64,000 nt of DNA from Nectonema munidae (GCA_030549495.1 JAUIRK010000597.1:50043-114042); one strand, 5' to 3'. Shown: positions 12,921 to 26,879, numbered from the stretch's first letter. The notes: generated from the sequence alone by a model not told the origin. Numbers and translations: made by a program.

Positions 12921-14639
12921 TTAGCTGCATTTGAAAGTCGTCATATTCTGAATTTTTCGTGCATCTTAATTACAAAGTAATTGTAGACAACACTATTTAA
13001 CACTAAAGGCATATAATCACTGGAATGGTTGCCCAAATTAAGTTCTCGATTCCTTGAATATAAATATTTTCGAAAGAAAGCTTGATGATTTTTGGAAAGA
13101 TAAAAGATATCTCATTATTTGGTTTATTTGTATTATATTTTATGCAATTCACATAGGCGGTTATCGTCTTTACATTGCTTAAGGTTATTATGATATGTTA
13201 TCAAATAGATCTTTTTTGTAATTTATAGTAGTGTGCTTGAAACGTAAATTTGCATAAAGTGAAAACTCCTTTAACCACCCAAACCTGACCAGACCACTTT
13301 GAATTCTTATCAATTAATCCTGATCGATCTTATTTCGCTATCATTTTTTAACTCGAACACTTTCTATTATTTATGTGGATTGCAGAAGTCTCGGTGCTAG
13401 ATTCTGTTTCAAAAACTTTGGGTATCAAAGCCAGGAACCTAGACAAATTTACACAAACCCTAAAATAGGATGCCTGTTTTGTTTTAAAGTAGGTCTGCGA
13501 GATGTCCTCGTTATACTGAATGCATAATTCTGAAGGAAGTACACGAATTTATACTTTTCATTGACTCATTTTATAATTTCAAAAAGGAGATTTGAAAAAC
13601 CTAACAACTCCAACTACCTTTTTACTTTTTCTGTAAAGAATAAAAAAAATTCTTCATACCTTCCTCATATTTACTCTATATCCTTTTTTAAAATGTGAAT
13701 TGAATAAACAAAAATGAAATTATACCAAACCTTAATACAAATAAAGTATTTGAGTAGAGTTATAAGTATAAAGAACTTTTGTTCATTCACATTTTAAATT
13801 AATAATACATTGAAAACTATACGTAAATTTATTAGCAAATTATTTTTATCTCCCTTATTGTCATTGGCTGATCCTTATGGGTAATACCCGAATCGAATAA
13901 TGCCATGAACATAATAAGCTGATAACAACAAGATTATTGCGATCTTTCTTACTTAGTTTTCTGGGTTTACTGAGCTAAATTAAAGTTGAAAGAAAAAAAC
14001 TATAGAGAAAACATCCTAGACATATAGTAAAAGATAACAAATAACTTAGAATAAAGCCATAACAGGAAGCATATCAGTTTTTCTATCATTAAAAACTTAT
14101 ATGCCTTTATGAAAAATAAGGTAGATGTTCTTTTGACATCCTAACCTTGAAAAATTATATTTGCTTATGTCATTTGAAACTACCTTCAATGCTATAAATG
14201 TATCAAATTAATTTACTTTCAAACTTGCAATGAGCTAGATTTATTTAAATTCGATCAAAACCTATTTTTTACAAATCTCCTTTTTCTATGAATTCTTCTT
14301 CAAAGATACATGACGCGTTTCATAAACGTTAGCGCGCATAGTCTGAAACTTGAATTCATAAGAAAAATGGCGATTATGCATCATGCTATTTTTTGTCTGT
14401 AAAAAAGTTAACGTTTTAGTAATCGGACCAGTTAGATCACGTAATTGCTTTTTTTTAAAATTCATTCTCATGTTTTTTGGATCTGTGTTAAGGGGAGGGA
14501 AAATTGGGACAATGCTGAAATTGGATTTTTAACGTCAAATAAAACTGTCAATAGTGTATGCGCAATCAAGATTTTGTAATATTATCTGTGCGAGTTTGCT
14601 TTTTTATTAGAATATTCTTCAATCGATGAGAATTGATGA
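12921..14639. other. AT-rich intergenic sequence
   Basis: No gene, RNA or well-defined repeat recognised. Confidence 0.45.
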
Positions 14640-14800
14640 TGAGAGCGCAATATTTTCATATATATTTGTCATGTATTTTATTATATATATGCGCGAATCG
14701 ATCAATATCGTCGTCGTATCCCATCCATCTCTCCCTACACTTTCACCGCGCTGAAGAAAAATAAATGTGCACAGCCTGTTGTGAAGTAGTCGTCTTTTCT
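14640..14800. other. Short less AT-rich island
   Basis: It contains ATCGATCAATATCGTCGTCG and a C-rich stretch. No coding frame seen. Possible regulatory sequence, weak evidence only. Confidence 0.2.
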
Positions 14801-15625
14801 ACTCTTTTTGAATTCTTTTACTCGTGAGTAATTTTTCACTTTTGCACCAAACTTTTCATTAAAATCCACTTCTTATCTTCGTATTTTAGCGAGTGCTATT
14901 TCCACGGATACGTTGATAATATGAGGATGACTTTCTTAACTTCCAAAAAGATCTTTTATTGTAGTGTGTGACATAAAATGTAAATGAATCCTGCTAAGTA
15001 TTGATTCTATGAATTTTATATCGAAAATAAAATTAATTTGCTCTTTGTTTCGCTTTTTGCAACTCATTTTATGCAATTAGGGAGCAAAATGAGGTGTTAA
15101 ACTTTACTTGAATAAAGAGACCAACTGAAAAATGATATTTCGGAAAGAGGAGAAATTTATCCTAGTTTCCAACTCTATACCTTCTAGTCTCTACATCTGG
15201 GTGGTTAAAATATATTTTATTTAAATTTGTATAAAACTGTTTTATAATTTGATTTGATAGATTAATTTCTTATGATTTGTAAAAAAATCCCATCAATCTT
15301 TTTGTACTGTAGAGGGTCCTCTTTTGCAATTTTCAATTCCTGATTTCTGAGCTGAAGTTGAACATTTATTTCAAATTGCGGGTTATTGCTTTCTGCTTTT
15401 TAGATAGACATTTAATCGGTGAATTTATGGCATCATCTACCAACATGAAATATTGTCACGTTGACAGCTCTTTTTATTTTAAGTAAGAATTTACTCAAAG
15501 GCACATAAAAATTAAAAATCATAATAAAAAGACCAATTTTGCCCCACCCCTAGAACACATTCATTGCATCCTATTTTTCTTTTTGCACTACAATTGGTTA
15601 AAGTAGCCCCTAGTCTATTTTGATA

Positions 15626-16530
15626 CAGTCAACCTCCCGTATTCGCGGGGGTTAGATCCCAAGACTGACTAACCGCGAATAACGGAAATCCTCGAATACT
15701 CTGAAAATTTCGATTGTTTGAACTTTTAGCATCTTTTGACCAATTTTACAAGTTTATTTAGGTATTATGTATTCAAACTTGTCTATACGAAAATGTTTAG
15801 TTCTTCTGTTTGTATATAACTTATGCTTTAAAAAATAACTTATAGAGTGCCAATGATTGTACACAAATGGAATAAAAATTATGCTCATAACAAAAAAATT
15901 AAAGCCCTGATTACTTTTGAGTTTCTCATATAAAAAAAAATTTTCTTAACACTAAATCAAAAACATTTGTAGCTAAGGTAATAAAAAGAAAGTAATTACC
16001 AAAATTTTATTTATGCAAATAACATTTACTAAATAAAAATAACAGGGTGCTGACAAGCTATCAACAAGTTATTGGGAAATATAGTAAACAAGTTTAAGTT
16101 AAAAACTTTATTGACGAATACACAAATCAAAGGAGAGACAATCAGGCGAAATATCACATCTTGATTAAATATTTGTGTATTCATCAATAAAGTTTTTTAC
16201 TTAAACTTGTTTAGAAATAACAAAGATAACCAAAACTTTAAATTAAGGTTTGATCAAAATAGAGATTGCACAAAATAGATGATTAGCTATATCTTCTCTG
16301 ATGTTCTACATCTTCCTTTTTATCATCTTCAAGAATTGGATCAATAGTCTTTTTTACAGGGTGTAAAACATAGTGATAGTAAACATGTGATTGCTCTTTT
16401 TTGGGTTATAAAAAAGAAAAAAAATTGTAAATCTTACAAATTTGTAATCCGCGAGTAGTTATATCTCAGCAAAAGACCGCGAATGACTGAAAGAGCGGAT
16501 GCTGACGCTCGAATAAGCGGAGGGTGGGTG
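15626..16530. mobile_element. pogo/Tigger-like non-autonomous DNA transposon
   Basis: Flanked by TA (15624-15625 and 16531-16532). The left end is CAGTCAACCTCCCGTATTCG. The right end read inward is CACCCACCCTCCGCTTATTC. Both ends carry further CCGCGAAT-type words. No transposase frame remains. A palindromic element (16085-16213) has inserted in its middle. Confidence 0.65.
16085..16213. mobile_element. Palindromic miniature element nested in the pogo-like element
   Basis: The left half AAACAAGTTTAAGTTAAAAA with CTTTATTGACGAATACACAA is repeated inverted on the right (from CACAAATATTTAATC back to the end). Two arms of roughly 45 bp surround a short loop. The target duplication was not resolved. 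Confidence 0.7.
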
Positions 16531-17612
16531 TATTTGGAATTTGGATTAAATTAATAATATGGTTATTTTAGTTCATTTCCAAAACTGATTCCGAAACTTC
16601 ATACAAACTTTCATTAATAAAAGCAGAACTTTTAAGGCAAACTCTTCGTATCCAAGTTTATTATTGAAGAAGAATGCATTTCCAAATTAAATATAAAACT
16701 GTCTTTCTCATATTCTAAAAAGAATATGAATCTTCAATTATTGTCTTATTCACATATTTGATCTTGGCATCTTTACGGATTACCATAGCTATTCAGTGCC
16801 ATACTAATAGGGATAAGAAGGGCCCGTCGAGCTTCTGCATAATTTAGTTGTATTGATATTTCATTGATAAAAATACAATACAAATAATGTACAGATTTTA
16901 ATGATGTAAAATTGATGCTTCAATTTGTCTTCCTGTTTTGTATACCTTAATTTACTTTTGTTATTCAGTTTTTGGCAATAACAAGTGGTATTAGGAGTTT
17001 TAAGTGACCGCCAAATTAACATGCTCCTGGCTGCATTTTTGATAAGGACGTCACTGCCTCTCTTTTTTCATAGACTCAGGTAGGAATATTTTGGAACATT
17101 ACATGCGATTTAAAATTTTATTTTTAGATTATTTTCCACTACCTTATAAGCTAACCTTATTACATATCTTATTTTAAGGTAAATAACATTCATAAGCAAA
17201 ATTAACAGACGGTATCTATATCACATCTATCATTTGAGAAAAAATGAAATTATAATATCACGATAGAGGGTAATGATTTTTCAAGAGTACTTCTTCACAA
17301 ACAAAAGCATCCTTTTCAAGAGTCCAGTCACTGTTTGTCCTAACAAATTTTGAATATGTTCAAAAGGGGTGACATGCCGACTTAGTTCATTCCATTTTGT
17401 GTAATATTTTCTAAGGCTGCCTACTCTGAGTGCGAGGCTTTCAACAACTTAGAATTATAATCTTCAAATATATGCGGACTGCGAATCTTTATAAAAAAAA
17501 CGAGAATAAAAATAGTTGTAGTTACTTCCAGGCCAACGTAGTGTAGCATATATCTCATTAAGTCTGATTAAAACTACAATATAAACCAAGTTTTATTAAA
17601 AATGAAGTAAGC
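16531..17612. other. AT-rich intergenic sequence
   Basis: No gene recognised. A stretch near 17565-17600 (TATAAACCAAGTTTTATTA) matches copies at 24512 and 26625. Confidence 0.4.
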
Positions 17613-18328
17613 CAGGGTTTCCTAAACTTTTTCAAACATGCAACCATTTTTGGTTCCGAAATATATTGGAGAATCCCACGTTCGGATACTTTTATATCGC
17701 GTCGTAATGTAATTAGTTTTCATTTATTTCCATATTCGTTTCTAAGTTTAGTAGTTTATAGTCTATGAAGCTTTAAAAAACGTTAAATATTATATCATTA
17801 ACCATTCTGCATTAGTTCACAATTATTTTTTAGAAGTTGTTTACCAACTTTTTAAATATTTATTGCTGCGAACTTTTTAGCAAAATCCTAATCACTCTTT
17901 AGCAAAACGCCTGTGTTTCGCGAACCGACTTAGGAACGTGTTACTATCAAAAGAGGCACACAATTTGTCACTAGTCCTTAAAGGAGTGACAAAGCAAAGT
18001 GACACGATTAAGTCAAAGGTTAGTTACTTTGTTTGTTTAGTTAGTTTATTAGTTATTTGGTTTGCTTAGTTATTATTACTGTCAGTTAATTAATTAGTAA
18101 GGGAGCTAGTTAATTAGTGGATTATTTACTGGATTAATAATTAAGTAGTTTTTCAGTAAGTAAGTATAAAAAATCTTGTCATGTCACTTTTAAATTTTAG
18201 CATTTTTATTACTCTTGAATCTTCACTTTTTTGAATTTTGAAATTTTTTGTATTTCTTTTATCATGTCACTCTTTTGAATTTTACCACTTTTTATCATTC
18301 CTTTGAGCGAGTCCCTTAGGAAACGCTG
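17613..18328. mobile_element. hAT-type non-autonomous element (tentative)
   Basis: The left end is CAGGGTTTCCTAAACTTTTT. The right end read inward is CAGCGTTTCCTAAGGGACTC. CAGNGTTTCC termini are common in hAT elements. No 8-bp target duplication is visible, so the ends could be slightly off. Confidence 0.45.
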
Positions 18329-18687
18329 ATCAATGAATTCATTGTTTAATATCCAGTTAGATTAATTGAACAATCTTGTAATTTCACATTTTTTATTGAT
18401 TTCCCTGAATATTTAAAAAATAACTTTAATATGGAAATTAATTTAAAAAAAAGATTTTACCCTCAAAAACATGTAGCAGCAGTTCTTAAAAGTGTATCAA
18501 AGTTGTAAAATTTAAAATGAATCATAGCAGTCCTTTAAAATCTAGAAGTGAAAAAGAAACTTAGCAAAGATTTCTGGTAAACAGGGTTGGACTGACCATA
18601 ATTACTAAATTTTACCATCATTTACATTTAATACATCATTTTCTGCTTTATATTCAAATAGTAAAATTATTTACTGACGATACCGGC

Positions 18688-18790
18688 AGATTGCCTAGTG
18701 GTGGAAACATACGGTCTTGATCTGCTCCTTCTCGCTTAGATTCCCCATCGTGACATTACTATCATCTTCCGATTTATGAAAGAATATTTC
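18688..18790 (+). mobile_element. SINE family 2 copy
   Basis: A TTGCCTAGTGGTGGAAAC head, a weak B box (GCTTAGATTCCCC) and a CATTACTATCATCTTCC...GAAAGAATATT tail parallel the reverse-strand copy at 8035-8160. Confidence 0.5.
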
Positions 18791-18915
18791 CATGAATACA
18801 ACACCTAAATGCACTCTCCCAATTTTTGAGCATAGATTTTCTGAAACAAGAGTTGTACCTCAGACCCGTAGGATCGTAAGTGTAAATATTCGTTCCGTGT
18901 GCTAGTAATACTCTA

Positions 18916-19166
18916 GACTAGTGGCCAACCCATGGCGCATTGTTTACTCCAAAATGGCGCCTTGATTCTGTAAAAAATATTTACAAATATATTTTGTGTA
19001 CTAATTTCGTTTTTGGATAAATAAAAGAAAATTACTTTTTTGAAATATAAAAATTTCTTCAATAGAATTATCTGTCATAATTTTAAGATTTAAAATTAAT
19101 GCATCATCATCAGATACCATTATATTTGGCGTGCACTCTATAAAAGGTTGGTCACCCCCTGGAGTA
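18916..19166. mobile_element. Small hAT-like element fragment
   Basis: Imperfect inverted ends: CTAGTGGCCAACCCATGG at the left, and CTACTCCAGGGGGTGACCAA reading inward from the right. The pattern resembles short hAT MITEs. A reverse-strand open frame across it (19001-19201) is considered chance. Confidence 0.35.
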
Positions 19167-19229
19167 GCGCCTAGATAGGCATTCATTTCTGAAAATTTCA
19201 TTTTAGAAAAATATTAAATCGTCGGAGGG

Positions 19230-19640
19230 TAAATTTTTTTCCAGATCCGCGCTCTCCGTTTGGTATTCTCTAGTTCCTACAACTGATACCCATATGGAAA
19301 CTTGGTGCATCCATGCACTTGTTAGTATGCAAATTGTACGCTTTGAAAGCATAGCATTTTGCGTAAAGGGGAGTAGTTTGATTTGCCGTTAGTCGCACTC
19401 AAGTGTTTAATTTGCAGTTGGAGAGGAGCAGGCTGAGGTTAAGTTCACGGAGCACATTTCCCCAATGTAAATATAGCAATCGGATACACTTGCCAGAGTA
19501 TCAGCGTGAGTGCTGTGTGAATGAGTAGTATGTTTTCTTTATCACGGAGTTCCTGCGCCTATTATTGCGAGGCCGTGGAGGAGGAAGGTGGAAAGAAGTT
19601 TGATTTTCTCATTGACTTACTTCTCTTCATCCCCTTAAAC
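19230..19640. other. Less AT-rich island, candidate regulatory sequence
   Basis: It includes an octamer-like ATGCAAAT word near 19328 and GC-rich patches near 19560. No coding frame seen. Confidence 0.25.
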
Positions 19641-21922
19641 AGTACTTCCATAAGCTAGTGTGAAGAAAATTTTTTAAATAATACCTTTATTCATCAATTA
19701 TAAAGGAAGATCTTCATCAGCACAAGCATATTTGCTCAAGTGTCATATTAACTTACTTGTTACAATGTCGACTTTACATCACATGACATTCTACACGTAT
19801 CACCGAACTCACGTAAGGCAATTTTTTTCGGGTAGAATTCATAGATTTTTTCTTTTTTCATAGTTTGAGTTTACTCATTGGTTTTCGTTTTTATTTTATC
19901 TAACAGAGAATAAAACATCCTAGATTAAATGAGACTGATGTCATCAGGATTTTCGCCTTGACTTTGTGTCAGAATAACAGCAATAGAGATTTCAAGTTCC
20001 AGCAAAAGTTATTTAAAATCCTCTTTGTAGAAAAAAAACTCATCAGTGGTGCATTTGCTTTTACAGAGACTTTTTTCATAAAATAGCTCAATAAAATGGA
20101 CCTTTAGCTACTTGAAGAAAATTCAATAATAATTAATTCATAATTTATAATAGTAAAAAAATTCTTATTATATTGAATTTTTCAATTATGAACCAACTTT
20201 TCTTTGTTGCAAAGTTTTAACGTATAAGTTTTTTTAACTTGCATATTATTGAAATTTTTTGCCATTGTTCTAGATGTTATTGCGTGTTTAAAGTCTAGAT
20301 AGTACAAATCAAAAATCTATTTAAATGCGAAATTGTATGAAAAGATTTTCAATTTATGATGAGTGTGCCAATTTTTGATTTGTTGTGAAATACGTGAATC
20401 GATCCCATCACCATCATTTTAAGTAATAACTAGAAATATAAGTTCACCTTTTACAAATAAAATCTGACTTTCATCCATTATTATTTGACATATATAATGA
20501 GAGAAAAGATGCTGGTTATTTTCTTTGTTGAGTGTGCGTGTATGTTTGCTTGCAAATTTTTCGTTTTATCTCTCAACAGACCAAATTTTAGGTTATTTTT
20601 CTTTAATGGATTGTAATGATTTGAACATATATTTACGGGTCTCGCATAAATACACGTCTCGTCATAATATAATGAATGTCATATATATTTTCAAGGTTGA
20701 GTCTTTATAAATTCCATTACGACTACTAAATTATAGACGGGAATTTAGATGACTGAAAATTACGACATCCAATCGACTGCGTGTAAATTTCACGCGATAT
20801 CTTGTCAACCTACAGTTATCGATTTTGTTAGATGAAATAATTTTAAATATATTTTTAATGCTTTGGATAGGATGTGTGATTAGTGCAAGAAGATAAAAAA
20901 ATTATTTTAAATGGAAACCTTATAATTTTTGGGAATTTTTTATTGAACTCTTATATTTTTAAACTATATAACATGCTATACACAAATACAATAGGTTAAA
21001 AAAGCCCAAATCTCCTTGTTTCCCGCCCAACAAGAATTCAAATACAAAGGTTGGATAAACTGAACATCAGTCAGCCCAGTTGTTTTTAATAAAATGAAAG
21101 TTTTGTTTAAAATATGAAATCCAAAAATACTTTAAATGGCATTACTTTCACCGAATCAAAATATAAGGCACCTTGCTTGGAGCTTTCATTTAACCATAAA
21201 AGAGTGTAAAGAGATGGGAGAGGTCGGTGAGATATTTTTTAATTTACTCTTCCATCAGTGGGATAGGTTTATGTATTAGCAGCGATCGTATAACTACGCC
21301 GCTGCAAGTAATTAAAGAAATAGGCTTATATTTTGAGACAAGATCTTTACAATTTCCAAAAACTTAAAATTCTTTATCTCCAATTTTCAGGGAATAGAGC
21401 CTGAGAGAAAGGATTGAGATTAGTAATTTATTATTCATAACTTGTGTATCATTGAAAAAGTCGTACAAAACTTTGAACGAGTATAATAATTTTTAACTTG
21501 ACAAACAAGCACGCATCCTCCTCCGCCTTTTTGATATCACATGATAAGATAAATACTCACTAGTTTTCGAATGAAAAAAACGTTTTCACTTCTCCGTCCT
21601 GTTATAAAAGCTTTGGTTAGGTCAATAAGTATAATATGGAGTTTGTTCGGCTCTGGAAAAACTCAAACACAAGTCATGAAACTCCAGTGATGCTATACAT
21701 GAAAAAGTATAATCGCCTTCAAAGTTTTTAATTATGTTTTGGTTTGTGCTTTTTCTCTTTTATTGATGTTTTGAATTCAATATATTTCACAGTAATTATA
21801 CAAATCAAGAGTTTCAACTCCATATTCCTTCATCATCATGAAAATTCGGATATTATGTTTATATCACATATCGATCTGCAAAAACGAAAAAAAAGCAAAT
21901 GCTTTCCATATATAAACATTAA
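19641..21922. other. AT-rich intergenic sequence
   Basis: No gene or clear repeat recognised. Confidence 0.45.
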
Positions 21923-22075
21923 CCTATTTACGACCAATGTTCCTATTTTGGAACATACGTAATTTCATCTTCGTCTGCTTTTTTCAATGATTTTGAATAT
22001 AAATCGTCTGCGTTTTTTTTTAGATATCGTCTGCGTTTTTTTAGATATCGTCTGCTTTGTTTGGTCTTAAATGGG
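21923..22075. mobile_element. TTAA-flanked miniature element, family E (copy 1)
   Basis: Flanked by TTAA on both sides (21919-21922 and 22076-22079). The ends are CCTATTTACGACCAATG and TGGTCTTAAATGGG. The interior holds three copies of a TCGTCTGC word separated by TTTTTTAGATA. A related element with the same interior lies at 28153-28280. It is probably a piggyBac-type MITE. Confidence 0.65.
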
Positions 22076-22154
22076 TTAAATCATAAAAACTAGAAGGAAT
22101 CGTGAGAGCTGATCCTAATTTTTATTAAATTTACGCATTACTTACTGCTTATTA

Positions 22155-22645
22155 GACCAGAGATGGCCAACACAAGGCTCGCGCGCCACCTACTTTTTAT
22201 TTGCTACTAGCGCTCCGTCTGATATTTCTTATTTTTTAAACGCCCCCCCCCCCTAAAATTTCATTGACAATTGCTTGAAAATTTTTCTTGATCTAATTCT
22301 TTTCGTAGAACTCAAATATTATGATGATTTCTGCAACTCATTTTTTAGATTCAATCTTTTTCTAAAGTGAGAAGCCCTAAAAAGTTTTTTATGTTTCAAT
22401 CGTAGTTAAGTGTGACACTTATTAATTTTATATTATCCAATTTTTTTTGTAAATTTATTATTTAAACACATCAAGTTTTACTACATCAATTCACTTCGCA
22501 GTTCAATGAATGAGGATCGTTTTAATGTTCTCATTCTTTTTGTTTTAAAAATTTTGATAAAGCTTAAATTTATATGCTTGAAATTTAAGTTCTAGATTAG
22601 TAAAATCCGCCCCCATGCCAATTTCTAAATCCGCCCCTGAATGTA
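22155..22645. mobile_element. Fragmentary hAT-like termini
   Basis: The segment begins CAGAGATGGCCAACACAAGG. A stretch ending near 22645 reads, on the reverse strand, CATTCAGGGGCGGATTTAGA, a terminus style common in hAT and similar elements. Whether both belong to one element is unclear. A run of about 11 C lies near 22242. Confidence 0.3.
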
Positions 22646-24511
22646 CTGTTATTTTCTAATTTTTAGACAGAAAAAGTATTGAAAAAAATCTAAATTCAGC
22701 CGAAGTGTTGAGTGACCATATGTGATTAAAGTAAGCATAAAGGGTTAAAATTTTTTATTTTAGTACATTAAAGAAGTTACTTAGTAATATAAAAGACACA
22801 TTAACCTTTTAATGTCGGGTGGCTTAATTCCACTTTTTCATATATGCCCGTCTTCCGTAAAATATTTTGGTGTGGTTTGATAAAAGTGGTAATTAGTGCG
22901 TGTTTCAAAGTTTATACCTAAGTTCGGAATACTTTGAATAAAAATATGCGAATAACCAGCTATCTATATTCCAATGTGTATAGAATTAGTAGTATTCTTT
23001 ATACAAAATATTCATCATTATACACCATTTTTAGTTATATTTCGTCTTTTCTCCCTTCTATTTTCTCTTTTTGCAATTCTATTTCGTCTTGCTAAAACGC
23101 AAAATATAATTGCAAAAAGTCTTGATTAATTTACTTACAATTAAAATCATTTGAAAAACCAAAATAAATATAAACTTATACTAAAAAAATAAATTGAAAA
23201 AATATGAACTTGAATTTTAAAAGAAGTAACTTTAAACTGGAAAGGACGAATCTAAATTCCAAATGGACAAAGTTAAATTAGAAAAGGACGAGCTTAAATT
23301 GCAAAAAGACAAAATAAAAATGGTTTAAGAGGCTTAAAAACGGCTGAAGTCTCGAGAAACGAGACTTGAGAAATCTCAAAACAGAAACTCTATGGCACGT
23401 ATGTATTTGATTTCAAAATGCATACTAATTTAAATGTTTGTTTGACATATTAGCTTCACCAATATTTTGTCTAGTATGTGTTATTACTACAGCGTATGAA
23501 ATTTTTATTTATCGATTTTTATCCAATCCAAGGTATCGAAAAATCTACATGATTGAACAGAATGCCATGTCATGCTGACGAATCAATCTTTACCCAATAC
23601 ATCATTCGCTAGGACCCTTTTTTCTAATCTTTGGCTCGCTTAATATAAATTTGATTTTGGTGATATCAAATATTTTACTTTTTATTAACATTCTTGTGAA
23701 TTATTGGGGGAATTTTATTCTCTTTTTATTTTTAAGGTTAATTGTGCAAATGTTAATAGTTATGTTGAATTTATAGAGTAGTTTCTTATTTTTATGCTAG
23801 AATTTAAGCTTATTATGCAGTAAGAAGAGATCGAAAGATCTCTTTAAACTAAACAATGTAGATTTACAGTTTAATTTTTAGCAGTGTGTTTGTGTTCTAC
23901 TAAAAATGATCACGTTCCTTTAAAGGTTAGGAAAGCCAATTTTTTGTACCTAAAAAGCCATTTGGTTGAATACGACTTTACAAAAATAAAAAAATTAAAA
24001 GCTTACCATAAAATAGATGCAAAACTTTATTTTATACATATAAACAGCAAACAATTTTATGTATTATAAATCTAATGCTATTTGTCTTTCAAAATATCTT
24101 ACTGGTCCTATAAAAGCCGAGTGGACCATCAAGGTAAAAATGGAAATAATCCTTTATTTAATATAACCTAAATGCTCAAAAATTTTTAATGTCTGAAAAC
24201 ATTGCTCCAAGCCTTTGAAAAAGGCTGTTGGTTCTATGCCAAAAAAACTTGCAAATTTACAGCCCTATCTTGGTGGACAGAGCTGTGGATTCGGAAGAGA
24301 AGATATTCAGGAAGAATTTATTGGTGTCGAAGTAAACAAAACTCGCTAGGATAGAATCAACCAAATTTTTAAAAACAAAACACACTGCTGGTTATCTCTG
24401 CAATTAAAATATTGATAAATGCGTGTCTAAAACCAAGACCTGTTTAATTAATTTTCCATATCAATAATTAAGTATAGTTACAGGGTGTAGTATAGCTCAA
24501 CAAGAAATAAG
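22646..24511. other. AT-rich intergenic sequence
   Basis: No gene recognised. A 61-codon open frame at 23884-24069 has no motif. The stretch at 24190-24340 has short frames that could be a decayed transposase but cannot be assigned. Confidence 0.4.
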
Positions 24512-24590
24512 CTATAATGTACGCCAAGTTTTACCAGAAATCAAGTCGGAATAGCAAAATTAGAAGGAGTCTATGCTTTGGTCGAACTCC
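24512..24590 (+). repeat. Dispersed repeat, also at 26620-26705
   Basis: The order CCAAGTTTTA..GAA.T.AAGTC, then AAAATTAG.AGGAG, then a GTCGAACTCCG-like end is shared with 26620-26705 (same strand). The first part is also shared with 17565-17605. Family not recognised. Confidence 0.5.
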
Positions 24591-25200
24591 GCAGGCGGGT
24601 GTGGCCTGTTTTCGTGAGAGAGGGTTGACATGCAATCCATGGGACTGACTTATTAGCAGTGCGGTTTTGCAGCACGATCAATGATGATGCAGAGAAAGGG
24701 ATTGCTGAATGGAAGTGGTGAAGCAGGAATTGCTCGTAGTGCGCGGCGCGATTATAAATAACAACAACGCAGCAGCAGCAGCGTGAACAAGGCAGGCTCT
24801 GTTCTTACAAATGCAAGATCGTGAGCGCCGAAATTAAATTAATAATGATGATGAGTTGGTTCTCTTTCCATTTCTTCTAATCACGCAATATTCTTTTGCA
24901 TCATTACGCGCTCCTTCACAAAGATTCTTCTCTCTCGCAGCATCATTGAGTTGCCTAGATGAAATGATCTCAGCGTCATTATTAATAAAATGTTATTGTG
25001 TTCTGCATCGATGAAATACTTTCAAATCACTTTTTCCTGCACTAATTTATTCTCTAATAATAATAATGATAAAGATGCGTGTTCTCGTTCTTCATTCCTA
25101 TGCCGCTACTTTTATTCTCTCTCGAAGGACTCTGTAAAAACGAAAACCTCTATACAAAACTTCACAACCAGGCACTTCTTTCTCCCTCTTTCATAAGACG
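24580..25200. other. Less AT-rich island, candidate regulatory sequence or 5' exon
   Basis: The GC-rich core (24580-24830) contains a TATAAATA word followed by a CAG-repeat-like run (near 24768-24781). Next come AATAATGATGATGAG words and a stretch rich in TCTCTC. No long frame. In a window otherwise near 70% A+T this is one of the best regulatory or untranslated-exon candidates. Confidence 0.3.
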
Positions 25201-26619
25201 CCTTCAGAAAATCGAGGTCAGAGATATCACGGTTACTGATCAAAAGCTCACAAACTGAAACAATGATTCGAAATATATTTATAGATTAGATTGAGGAGAT
25301 CATAAAATTCTCAAATATAATAATAAATTTATGCAATACCCTCAGATAGTAGAAGGAGATGAGGGGGTCAGAAGACCACCTTTTTGTATAGAGTTTTTTA
25401 TTTGTCTATGTGGGTGTATTTTTGTATCTTGTAAGTCAAACTTGAGGATTTACTGGGTTCAAAGATTGAGCTCCTTGATATTCGGACCGAACTTTTAACA
25501 TGTTTAATTATTTTAGTGCCCATATAATGGATCTACTTTATAAAGTTCTCGAAAAAGCGTGTATTCATTTGAAAGTTTATCTTGTGTATTTTAGTTCGTC
25601 TGAATTTTTGGCTTTTTTTCAATCGACCTTAATTTCGCGCTAAAACCTGTATACTTTGTAGCCCTGTTTGGTTCGATCCGGTTCAAACTGTAAACCTCTG
25701 AATATTACAGGACCGGACTTTGCACATGTTTAACGAGTCTACTGTTGGAAAGAGAATAAATTCTTAAAAATTGCAATCATATCTTATCAAAAAGGATTTT
25801 GACGATGTTGTAAAAAACTTTTCTCATGGTCAAACAATAAATAGATTGTAAGATTTTTCTTTGAAAAAGGTATTTCAAATTTAATACATATCCCAGAACT
25901 TTTACCCTAGATCGAACATCACTCAATAATTTTTAATAAAAAATAGCATTTTTTCTGTACTGCAGCTAAGGATTTATCTTCGACGAAGAAAATGCATGCG
26001 TGATGATTACTTCTGTGCAATTTTTATTTTGCACAATTGCTGTCATAAGAAATGGCTTGAACTTAGAAACTTCTCGAAAAACCTTCAATATTCAAAGTAG
26101 AACCTTTAAAAGAAACTTTAAATATAAATATAGTTTTATAACTTATATAAAAATGAGGTAAATTGATCTAAAATCGTTATAAAAATTAATCTCAAAAAAT
26201 TTCAGTGTGATGGGCATAGATTTTTGAAATTTTGGAGTGCATTTAATTTTTTTAATGATTTCAACTTGCATTGTCATTTGAACACTATCAAACGGGGACA
26301 AAATAGTATTGAAAAATACAAAGAACATAATTTTGTATTTCTTACAAAAATAATTAATATAAAAAATACTTTGAAAGTAAAAGATAAGTTTTTATACTGT
26401 AAAAAAAGATGAACAATGCGAGCTAAATTTGTACAAACTAGTTTTTTTAACATATAATATTAATAAATGAAAAATCTGGATTCTTCTAAATTCCTTGGGA
26501 TTTCGTTAAAATTACGACCAATGTGTTCAATTTTTATATACGCTGTAAAAAAAGTTCGTCAAATAGGACAAACCTGGTTCAAATTATCATTATCTATGCA
26601 TTTCGCAACCTCCCTCCTG

Positions 26620-26705
26620 GATGTAAACTATAAAACAAACCAAGTTTTATTAGGAATGAAGTCAGCGTAGGAAAATTAGTAGGAGCCGTTATTTTTAGTT
26701 CCGAC
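26620..26705 (+). repeat. Dispersed repeat, second copy
   Basis: It matches 24512-24590 in order and orientation, with TATAAAACAAACCAAGTTTT at its start. Confidence 0.5.
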
Positions 26706-26879
26706 TTCGCATGAAAACACACATTTTTTGTGGTTTCATCGCTGACCTAACTCTTTGCATCTTTTAAAGGAAGAAATGTGAAGTGCACATAAACTAATTT
26801 ATTTACCCTTTATAAAGTGTGGTTTACAACTCCACGTAACGATGTACTAAAAACTAGGCTAGCAATTGTTTTATCGTGT

